A DNA stretch of 64,000 nt from Anadara kagoshimensis. Its lineage: Eukaryota; Mollusca; Bivalvia; Arcoida; Arcidae. Positions 35,401 to 47,400 of the stretch are shown here, piece after piece. Both the position numbers and the translations under genes were made by a program. How positions within the stretch are numbered: the stretch's first letter is position 1; the number at the start of each line of letters is the position of its first letter. The stretch is from positions 34,460,185 through 34,524,184 of the forward strand of contig CM037874.1 of NCBI GenBank assembly GCA_021292105.1. The letters are read 5' to 3'. Below the pieces are notes generated by a model that did no database searches, was not told the DNA's origin, and was given only the letters and a program-made list of their open reading frames with translations.

Positions 35401-38400
35401 CTGCGTTTTTGCAGACATAATTGGACATATATATATGTACCATTTCGTTCGCCAGTTGACAACCGAGCTTCGAATTCTTTTTGTTAGTGCGGTATTTTTG
35501 CAAGGCCTGTACAGTCAAACCTGTCTATAAAGGCCACCAAAGGGAACGGGTAAAATTGGCCTTTATGGAAAGGCGGTCTTTACGTACAGGTTAAAATAAT
35601 ATGAATAAAAACAATTGGGATACAATTTTATTGGCCTTTAAAGGCAGGTGTCCCTTATATAGAGGTTACCCTTAAGGCAGGTTGGACTGTACTTTACGTT
35701 TCTAAGGAAAACACACAAAATTGTTGACCAGCATGCAATACAGACCTGTCGGAAGTTTAACACTGAACAAACGAAAAGAAGCTAAAGCTCAGATGCTGAG
35801 TGCCGAGTGTAGCTGGTGATTGAAAAGCTGCAATGATTTAGATAGCAGCTGACGAAACATACCGTAGATAACGAGGAATCGAAATGAGCTTTCGCTCAGC
35901 CCAAAGTCGTTAGCTAAGCGTTAACCTTTCGACAGGTCTGTAATTGACGTATCGCCAGCCATGCCCTTTATGTTCCAACACTGGCCGCCAAAACGAGTAG
36001 TGATACGGCTACTGAAAAAGGACGAGACCTGATACAAAGGGTTGTACATACACACTGTGTATAGGTTATTCAAAAATTTCTGTGAAAGAATTACATTTTA
36101 CCACAGAAACCACTGAACTATGTTACGGCATGTTCTGTAGTAATGACGTCATTATTCACATTTGACAAATCGGAGATTCCCCAATGACGTCACAATGAGA
36201 AGTGTACGTGTACTTTACCGCCAATGTTGTATCACAGTGTGGTGATACAAGATTCTGTATCATGCGTGTTCGACAAAACTTGTATTTCATCAAATCAGAT
36301 AGAAAAAACTAGTCTAATGTTAGATAAAAATTTATGTCAGTGACGTCATTAAATGACACAATCCAGGCCGAGTTTTCAATCTATTTGTGGTTGATTAAAG
36401 CATGCTTGTCCTTTGTCGGAACAATGTGGGCGTGGCTGGCGATCCTTCAATTATAGAACTTACCTTGCACCTAAGTAAGCATTCGCTACACTAAATAGAA
36501 ACCCCCGAAACACTGTCAGTAATACGAATGACGCTAAAACGGCTTCTACTCGGAATATCATCTGTACAGCAGACAGTGAGATACCAAGCAAACTTGAAAA
36601 GATTAGTGGTAAAAGAGCCGGTCCATGCTTTTTAAGTGCGGTGTTTGATGCTAAAAAAAACAAAGGCGAAATTATAAGACAACAACCCAGTATTCACCAG
36701 CTAAACGTGCAAAAATTGGCTGTGAAGTAGCCGGTCGACATTTTTAGAGTGTGGTGTCTAAATTAAACTAAGAATGCAAATGCTGATTTTATCAAATGAT
36801 CATTCGGTATTAAAAAAATGATCTTCTTATAATGTGAAATACTGTTCATAGGAAATTGGACATACAATAGTTTTAACTGTTTTAAAAATGTTAAAACAAT
36901 TTTTTATGAAAGTTCATTTACAATTTTACAATTTTGCGTTCTGCACGTTCAGACACATAATAAGTTAAGCAATACAAAATAAGTGATCGTTAAACGTGAT
37001 GTAAAATGTCAAATGAAGTTTTCACAACCGATGTCCCTTGTCACGTTAGGCATTAATTCGCCTGTACGCTGTCTAACACACTACAAAGGTCAAAACTTAT
37101 GCACTTTCTCTTCATCTTCAGTTTAGCGACGTCTCGATAAATGAACTATTCTTGAGGTGGGCGTTCAACCCTATTCAATCAATATCAATCAATCAACCAA
37201 CGAATCAATCGATCATCAATCATTAATCGACAAATTAAACGCCTAAGTATGAAACACATGTGCAGGACGTATATATGGAAACCGTTAATCTAACGTTAAC
37301 GTAAAGGTCTACTTTTAAAACGGCGTTATACAAATGTTAAAATCGGTATTCTTACCCTTTAGTTTCAGTACATATGAACTTACCACTGTATCTTTGTACT
37401 TGTAAATCGTAAAACGCTCCTGATAACACCGACATGAAAAATCCGCCCATCATTATATATAGAGATATATTTGTAAGTCTGCTAACTGGAAGGAAAGTAA
37501 TGATAAGGTAAATAAATCAACAATTAACACTAATACATGTCAGACTCATAATTCAGAAGCGAAGAAAAATTTCAAAACTGACAAGTTAGGTTGAACACGT
37601 GAACGTACCTCCTGTTTAGCTAGCTACATCCGCCACATGTGTAATCGAAAATAAGTGAAAGGAACATGTAACTATGTGATGTCAAATATATCCAGAACAT
37701 TCCTGGACACAGAGATGTCAAACTTATTAACAATATTGTGATGACGGCCATAAAACTTTTTGATGACCCTGATAAGCCTAGGCTTGCAATATCTTCGGGT
37801 CAACAATTTATTTGTAAGCAACTTGCTTTGTTGTATAAAGTTTCCGTAGTGGGAATAACATAATATATTTTTTGTATAAATAATTTGCACAGACCTTTCG
37901 ATTGCGACTTATCGCATACATATATATACAATACCAAGATTTTTCAAAACTTCAACACAAAGCTAACGAAAAGGAATCGTCCAAACTCGGCTTCGGAGTT
38001 GCGACAGGAAAGCTGCCGAAAGATAGCAGTTGAGTACAGCGCCAAGATGAGCTGGCGATTTGACATTAAATCGACACTAAAGCGTTTAACTCTTGAAAGG
38101 CATAAACTGTATTTTACGAAGGGCCGATTCGAACTGTCGATTCTGGTACTAATTCGTTAGCTACATGTAAGTGTTAAACGTTCGACAGGTCTGTACACTA
38201 GACACAGTACCGATTTGTCTTGTTTACCGGTTTATTTCAATTGTATTCTTGATTTTGTTTCAAAAACAAACATACTTATCCATGTCCGAATAACAATCCA
38301 GACTTTGGAACTGACAAGTTAGGTTATATACGTGAACTTCCACCAGGGAAGTGAGGCCGGGTGCTTCGAAAGGGTAAGCACCTCCTGTTTAGCTAGCTAC

Positions 38401-41400
38401 GCCCATCACGTGATAATTCAAAATTATGTGAAAGGAACATGGAACTATCGAACGTCAAATATATCCAGGGCAATCCTGGACACAGAGACATCAAACTTAT
38501 CAACAAAACTGTGATGACGGCCATAAAACTTTTTGAGGGCCTTGATAAGCCTAGGCTTGCAATATTCCTGAATCAACAATTCATTTGCAAGCAGCCTGCT
38601 TCGTATCTACTTTCAAGTTGCAAATGACGATTCATAATAAAAAAGGAGGCTCTTAGATAAAAACAAAAAATGAGATTTTCACTTTTTGTTATAATTTTAA
38701 GCAAAATAAGGTTATACATAAAGGTAATAAATTAAAGTTGAAGTTAAAGTTAAATTGTTCCAATTTTAATAGTTCCAATACGTGCAGCAATTGTAGACAA
38801 ATTCCAAATATCGCAAATTCGATAATTATACAACTGTGTTTAACATAGTTTGTTTATAATGTCTTTCATTGTCGACGGTTGAAGACAGCTCAACAAGACT
38901 AGCTTACGCCTCCGGAGCATACGGCATCCCTTCTCTAATGAAAGTACACGTCTTCAAATTAATTTGCAAGTTTCCAGTTTTCATTTTTGGGATTATGGTT
39001 TGAAATGTATCATTTTTCATTTTTAAAAGCCTTTATAATTCAATATATTCGAAAAAAAATATACGACACAAGTTCTGGTTTTTATTATTTTAGAAATCAC
39101 ATATCAGAAATATTAAAAATTCCAATAAATTCCCTCACAATAGGAAAATGCACTTATTTAAAAAACAAAATGTTTTCAACACTTACCTTCTTGGATGTCG
39201 TTACTTATGAAGCTGATATACGGATTAACTGTCCCTATATAATAGTGAAATCGTAACTGTAGTACACAAAACCACAATAAGTGTAGTACATAACTGCTTG
39301 ACATTGTATAGGATCGTAAACCAGTTTGTGCTTTTGTCTCTCTTGTACAATTGCGCCTCTCTTTCCCTGAAAATATACATTGTACATACGATAGTAATAT
39401 TGTGAAATATCTATTTTCGCGATGTCCAAAAAATTTCGTTGGGTGGTAAATTCGTTTATTTTATGACCTTTAAGTTTGTAACAATATTTCATTGATATGT
39501 AAATTCGTGACTGAAAGTGTCCACAAATGCAACCAGAAATTGAGATTTCATGACAAGTAATGATTTCACAGTAGTAAAACAATTAGATGGAAAGTCTCAC
39601 ATTGGGAACATAAATTAATATAAAAAATTTAAAAAAAAAAGTTTAAATTGTTCAAATTTGACAAATTCTGTATTTACAGGTGTACATGTGTATCCACATT
39701 AGTTGATGAAATGCCCTAGGCTCCTAAAAGCAGGATTCCTGTACAAATACATTTAAAGTTTGTACAAGTACAACAGTTCTTATTCATCAATACGGGGTTT
39801 TGATATGTTCAAGGACCATTACTTATTTCACCTGTGAAATGCATTTTAAATCTCTACAAGTACGACAGTACCCAAATATCAGTTCAAAGTTTCAACATGT
39901 TTAAGTGCCTGCCATGAATAAATAAGTAAGTGTTTTATTGAAGTGGCATGTGTGTGAATAAAAATGATATATCTAAAATAATGCATGATAATATTACACC
40001 CGGCCTATTTGGCATATATATATAAGTCACTAATTATCCCGATATACCTTATATTAATGCTCATAATTAACATGTAGACTGGGTGCACCGAAAAACAATA
40101 GTACAAAGAGGATAATATTAATTGGCTACTAGGATATGACTTTTAAGTCAATGGCCGTATGAATATACAGTATAACCTGTGTATAAAGACTACACAGGAG
40201 ATTGAGAAAATGGACTTAGTCTTAATGTTAAGTCTATTAAGTCTTAATAGTCAGGTGGAGATTAAATAGACTGTCACCACTTGTGTAAGAGTTTCATTTA
40301 TCATTGATTCAGTATACAGTCAAACCTGTCTATAAAAGCCACCCAAGGGAACGAGTAAAAGTTGTCTCTATGGGTAGGTGCCCTTTATATACAGGTTCAA
40401 ACAATATAATTAAATGGCAAATGGGATACAATTCTACTGACTTTTATAAGCAGGTGGCTCTTATATAGAGCTGGCCTTTAAGGCAGGTTTGACTCTATAT
40501 GAATGTAAAATATCTACAATATTACACCCAAATAATAGAGGATAATATAAAATTGGCCTCTAGGATATGACTTTTGAGTCGTATGAATATACAGACTACC
40601 CAGGGTATTGAGAAAAATGGACTTAATAGACAGATGAAGGTTATATAGACTGTCACCTCTTGTGCAAGAGTTTCATATATTATTGAATCAGTAAACCTAT
40701 TTAATTACTTTATATTTGGACTTTATAGACAGGTTTAGAAGTCTCTTTAGGTCGAAAAACGGGTGACCGCATTCATATTAGACAGGTGGACTTGATATAG
40801 ATGGTCTTTATATAGTAAAAACCCATTTTGTTAATTTCAGACCGGTTGCTATATACAGATGAACTTTAAATAGAGAATCTTTAAATAAAAAAATCATTCA
40901 GAATACTTCAGACTGGTTGCTATTTAAACCGATGGACTTTATATATATCTGAAATTTTTTCTCATATCGTATCTACGATTTGAGAAAAAAAATCAGATTG
41001 CAAAGTGGCACGAACAAGCTTTCGTACGTTTTATACTAAATACAACAAAAATGCAGTAACCTGTTAGGTCATCGGATTCGGAAGGTTTATCTTTTCCCAT
41101 GTCTTTGTCAGCGCTCTTGTCATCCCCGGGCGCCTTTATCTCATCAGTGTATGACTTTTGAGACGCAAAAAACATTTTAGGCAACCAGCCATATGTACTT
41201 ATTAAAACGATGGAGTGTAAACAAGCTAGGAAAATGTAGGACAATTTTAATGATACACCATTGTCATAAGCAATCTGAAATCAAGAAATTACTTTGATTA
41301 CCACCGATGGTTATATTCGCCGCGTATTATTCGAAGATATACCACGGAAAATGGGGTTATTACTATTCTAAAATGACATTTACCAAGGTTGGTTGTTTGA

Positions 41401-44400
41401 ATGTTGCTTAACGTAACATCAGAAATTTTTCAGCTATTCGAGACGAGAAATATTTTATTAATCTCTACGAGTTAATCTATGAACACTTTTGTGTATGTTT
41501 TAGAAGTGCGTGTGTGTTGTATGGTCTGCCTTGTACTAGTGAGCACTCAGCGCAACTTTAAGGTGCTAGCTCAAAGAGTCAGTTCCCCGCAGAGAAGCGA
41601 ACCACTCCGCCAGTCCATTATACTGATGCCAGGTGAATAAGTAAAGGCCAACGGCAAAGAAAAATTCACTTTCCCACTTGTGGTCCGAGCAGGACTCGAA
41701 CTCACAGCGGTGAGATACCCTGGATTTGAAGACTGACGTTTTATCCATTAGACCACCGCGGCCTCACTGAAATGACTAGAAAGTACATTTTCTTGAATAT
41801 ATAAACTATTCGACTGTTGGAATGAATGAAAATCACGTCATAACCAATAGTCACGCCACATAAGTAAAACGGCACAGTCTTTTTAACATCGAAATATTAC
41901 CTTGACAAACTGTTGTGTGGCTACTGACGTTGCTAGTGAACCACTTAACATAGACACGATTATTGATCTACTTTTTATAAATAGAAATGCGACCTAAAAC
42001 AGAAATAAAAAGTTAAGATTAAAATACTAGATTTAACGATCCTGAATAAATTTTGCCACCTTGCTGATCGACACACTACTATTCTGTGATCCAAAACTTA
42101 TCCCTTCTAGTTTTCTTTACAAGTTTTTCTCAATGCATCACCGAAGCTTTTATAACGCCAGAATTTGACAGACCATTGATTGTTAGGGGTTTTACGTCCC
42201 AGTCAAAAATATTTCATTCATATCAAGTCGTCACCAGTTGCCAGAAGTGGCAGAATTTTTTACCTTTACAGTGCGCTTAGGGCAATGATCGGCGGGGGAG
42301 GGTCTTTATCGTGCAACGCCTACCATACAAAATCGAGACAGTAATTTAAGGTTTAACTGGTTTATCATGCATCAATTAAAAATGATTGAAAATGTACATC
42401 TGGATTTTTGTAGAGTTATTTTGAAACTGAGAAAATCTACCCCGAAATATATGATTTATGGAGAGTTGGGTAGATGCCCACTATATATATATAAGAATGC
42501 ACGGGTTTTGGTGTAAATTAGTACAACCACATTGTGATAAATTATCATCATTTTTTATAAGATAATATGGTCTATGTATGACAAAGGTGAAATGAAATCT
42601 TTATGGTTGGAACATATATACAAAATGTTATGTCAATCAGGGTTAGGTTTTTTATGGTACAGTCAATTTAATGTTGATATATCTATATATAAAAATACTT
42701 TTCATACTGTTTTACAAGATATGTTAATACAAGATTGGTTAAGTAATAGTAATTCATCAAAAGGTACATTTTATTTTTCTTTCAAGTCAGAATTTAAGTT
42801 AGAAAATTATCTTCTTAAATTAAATGTATCTAAAGCCCTAATAATATGTAAACTGCGTACATCAAATCACAAGTTACCAGTTGAAAATGGAAGGTGGTTA
42901 AACATTAATAGGGAAGAAAGGTTTTGTCCATATTGTACTCAAATAGTTGGTGATGAATATCATTTTTTTATTTATCTGTAGTAAATACGCAAACATTAGA
43001 AAACAAATACATACCAAGTTATTATTTAAAATACCCGTCATATGACAAATTTTATAGAATGCTAAGTCTATGTTATATCAAATTGTTTTATAATATTTCC
43101 ATATTTTTCATATATATCAAACGATTTCCATTGAATTAGTAAGTTATCATAACTGTCTTATCATAGTTACTTTAATATGCATTCATATTTTATACTATAT
43201 TATATTATATTTATATTGTAATATTGTAATGTAAATCAGTTAGCCAGTATTGTATATTATGTATTATATTGTATGCCCTCATGTTCCACTCTTTGAGTGG
43301 CTGAGTGAATTAATGAATAAATTGAATTGAATTGAAAAAAAGTCAGTTAAAACCCCACCTGTACATTTGTGAAGAATATTGTAAAACCAGTAACTCCAAT
43401 CAGTAACATACCGGGAAAAACCAACCAGGGAACGGCTACAATAAATAAATAAATAAATAAATAAATAAACGAATAAATAAAAATTGAAAATTAAATACCA
43501 TTCCAGTCCCTGTTCAAATCACAATTAATAAAAAACAAAGTAAAAACTTTGAAGAGGAACCGGCAAGGTAGCTATTTTAGCATTTTTGGTTTATTGTAGC
43601 TTTTTCATTTTACTTCTACTCAAAATTCCTTATATTGATTCATTTCAAGTAAAACATTTATAATGACAGTGAAAACCGTTCTGGATGGTTTTTTAAAAAA
43701 TATTATGTGTGCACGGCAACATAAGTTGCAAGGAGTTTTGCAGAGTGTGCACGACTACAATAAACCAAAAATGCTAAAATAGCCGTTATGAGGCTCAGTT
43801 TTTGGACTTTTTCCTTTGATACATATTACTTTTAGTTTATTCATATCCCGTTTGTAACATTATAGTCAGTAGGACGAGTTTAAATGGTGAAAATACAACT
43901 TTTTCCTTTGCCGTCGTGAAAAGTGTGCCCGACATCGTGGTACGAAAATTTACTTTGACGCGAATGTTTGAATAAACTAGCAGCTCTAAAAATATATATA
44001 CATCAACCGATCGTTCGTGAAGTTATTCCGCCTTCTTTAGGCACATTGAGATGGGAAGTATGGAAATTCAGTTAAAACTCACCGCGAGTCGATCGTTTGG
44101 CCGCAATTGTTGTGTTTACGAAGTCGCGTCTATGACGTAGGTATGCCACCGTGTAGGTTAAAGACGTGAACTTCCACAAGGGAAGTGAGGTTGGGTGCTC
44201 CGGAAGTGGTAAGACTTTATGGACACAAATAACTACTTATATACTAGTACGATCGGTGCACTTAACCTATATTTGAACTACTGTAGGAACAGTTACAGAT
44301 TTCCTGTTACGACTAGGTAACATATAAATCTTTATTCAAATTTATTTGATTTTCAATTGATATAAAGAGTATTTCACTGTCACAAACAGAGTGGTTCCTA

Positions 44401-47400
44401 CAGTAGTTACCATACATTATCTAACATTATACTAGTTTTTCTATCTGATTTGACGAAATACAAGTTTTATCGAACACGCATGATACAGAATCTTGTATCA
44501 CCACACTGTGGTGATACAATATTGGCGGTAAAGTGCACGTGCACTTTCTCATTGCGACGTCATTAGGGAGAATGTCGAACAAATGTCATAACATAGTTCG
44601 GTGGTTTTCTGTGGTAAAATGTAATTTTTTCACATAAGGTATTGTTTTTTTTTAGCACGGAGCTTTGGGATGCCAAATATAATTTTGACAATTGGACACA
44701 GAGACCTTGCATTTATTAACAATATTGTGATGACCACTATAAAATAATTTTGAACTGAAATGTTGGAGGTTCAATGTTTTCAGGGTGATTATGGATACAG
44801 ATATATCATGTTATCAGTTTTGGGGTTCAGTATAGACAAGCAACATTAACCTGTCTACTTGACCTTTAATTGAAATATTTATTACGGACGCGTACATTTA
44901 TATGTATAGGGAACACAAGTGTTTATTTAGTCTACATAAAGAGTTACAATAGCTACTGTACTACATTGTTTCTATATCAGGGGCGTAGCTGAGCTTGTTG
45001 GTAAATTACGCACTGCAAACGTGAAAATGTGCCGTTTTTCTAGTGGGTATGGTGCAATTTTGAAAAAAATACAATAAAAATGGTGTGTTTTCCATGATTT
45101 TCGACCCTTATCTGCAAAATCTTTCGACTAAACTTCAAAACGAAATTTAAACGACCACTGAATTGTACATTGATTCAAATGCATAAATCGTCTTGTTCAT
45201 TATGATAGTTTCAGTTTCGAGGGTTAAATTCTGTATTGCTTTCAAGTTTTAAAATAAAGCTGTCATATAATTATTTTTAAACATTTTTAAATATGATACA
45301 TGTATTTGACAAAATTAACTTACGCACGGTCGTATGTGCGTATGTTCAGCTACGCCCTTGTATATTAATTTAGAATACTAACACTGTCCATGTAGTAACT
45401 ACTCCATGTATCGGGTTGGATGGTTGGTTGAATGTTGCTGAACGCCAATTCAGCAAATTTTCAGCTATTCGCGACGAGAACTATTTTATTAATCTCTATG
45501 GATTAATCTACTTGTATGAACAAGTTCGTGTATGTATGTTAAGTGCGAGTGTGTTGTATGATCTGCCTTGTACCAGTGCACACTCAGGACGACTTTAAGG
45601 TGCTAACTCACCGAGTCAGTAAGTACAAGGGTACTACTCCCCCAGTCACATTATGCTGACACCGGGTGAACCAGTAAAGGACAAATCACTTTCTAACATG
45701 TAGCAGGTGGGAGACCCTGGATTTGTAGACTCACGTCTTATCCATTAAGCCACCGCGGACTCTGCCATGTATTGGGTGTATGGTCGCATAAAAATAGTCC
45801 TAATTAAAGGTCAAGCGGGCAGGTTAATGTTGTTTGCCTGTACTGAGTATGGATATACATGTACTGTATTTCCATAAATTCAGTGCACATGGAAAATGCA
45901 AGAATAAAGTCGCATTTTCCAACAAACTTACAAAAAAACTGTAGAAACTTAATACAAAATATACTGACCTAATAGGGAAAATATTTTCCATTCATGAAAA
46001 AGTGAACTTAATTCTGTACATAGAGTTTTTTTTTTCTTTTTAACCAAACAACAAATATGACAATGTCAAAATTATCCCTTCTGTACCTTCTTACTTAGAA
46101 CAACTATAAACGTTATGTCATAATTTGAATATTCATGATGATCACACCTGAAAAAAAACCCGAGCAACAATGACCTACCTGACCCTAAATGCCCTGATGT
46201 AACTTTGAATAAGGCCCAATTGGTTTACATAAACTTGATCAAATTTCCACAATTTTCGCAAAATTTCTCTATATACAGAAGAACTGAGCAATAATGTTTT
46301 AATTAAAAATATAATTTGGTTAGGTCAGTGCATTTTAAATGCATTTTATTGATAGTTTAATGGAAACATTTTCAATTAAAAGAAATAAAAAATAAAAACC
46401 ATGTGCCATCAATTTATGGAAATATAGTGGTAAAAAAACTTAATTATATGAGTACTGTCGACCGCAAACGTGTTAAATGATGAGTAATAACGTTCTATAA
46501 AAAATTCAACATACCCCGACTAGTAAAGGCGACCATTAACGACCCGGCGACAAATCCAATACTTTATAAATAAAAACATTTAAATAAATATTGTGTAAAA
46601 CTAACAATAATTTGATGATCTTATGGTATACTAATACTTAAAATTCAACTTTTTATCTTTTTTTCAAATGATGAAATTTTAAGCTTTAGATGTTTAGAGC
46701 AATGGTGAAATTGGAAAATGACATGAGAAATTTTGTATTCATGATATTATAATTATTATAATTTTTTAGAAAGGGTGCTCTCTGGAAAAAAAACAACTCG
46801 TTTAAACATTAGCTCTCTAACAAATCACCACTTGAGTAGCTCAGTTTGCATTGTAGAGTGCTCGCTCCATACGTCAGGGTTTATGAATCAAACCGTATTT
46901 AATTAGGACTTGAGAATAAAGATAGACACAAAGTTTTAGGGGGATACCTAAAAATGACCCATAGCACAATAAAGTCCTGAATATTAGAATATAGCCCTGC
47001 CGGGACACACTGCAAAAATAAAAATGACTTCATCTATAGCTGAAATGAAACGGCTTTGAACATATTTGATGGAAAAGAACTACACATAATCACAACTTTT
47101 GAAAATTAAAAAAAAAGACTATTTCTGGTATGATATAAGATGTTTTATGTGGCAAGCGTTAATGAATTCTATATCTCGAAAATGGAAAATGGGCCAATCT
47201 ATAATCAGCATATAGGATTTCACCGGAAATTTTTGAAGGGACGGAAGACGATTTGAAATTGATTTTTTTCTATTTAATTCTAAATTTTAGAGGCGGGCGG
47301 GTTCTCCAACAAACTACAAATTGATTTGGACATGATCTTAGACAAAAAAAGCATTCATAGATACAATTGGAGGCGAGTTGAGTTGAGTTATGATGTTAAA

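Noticed and set aside
41690..41765. tRNA gene on the minus strand
   Set aside because: It has good A and B boxes, yet it is the head of a SINE also found at 45412-45757.
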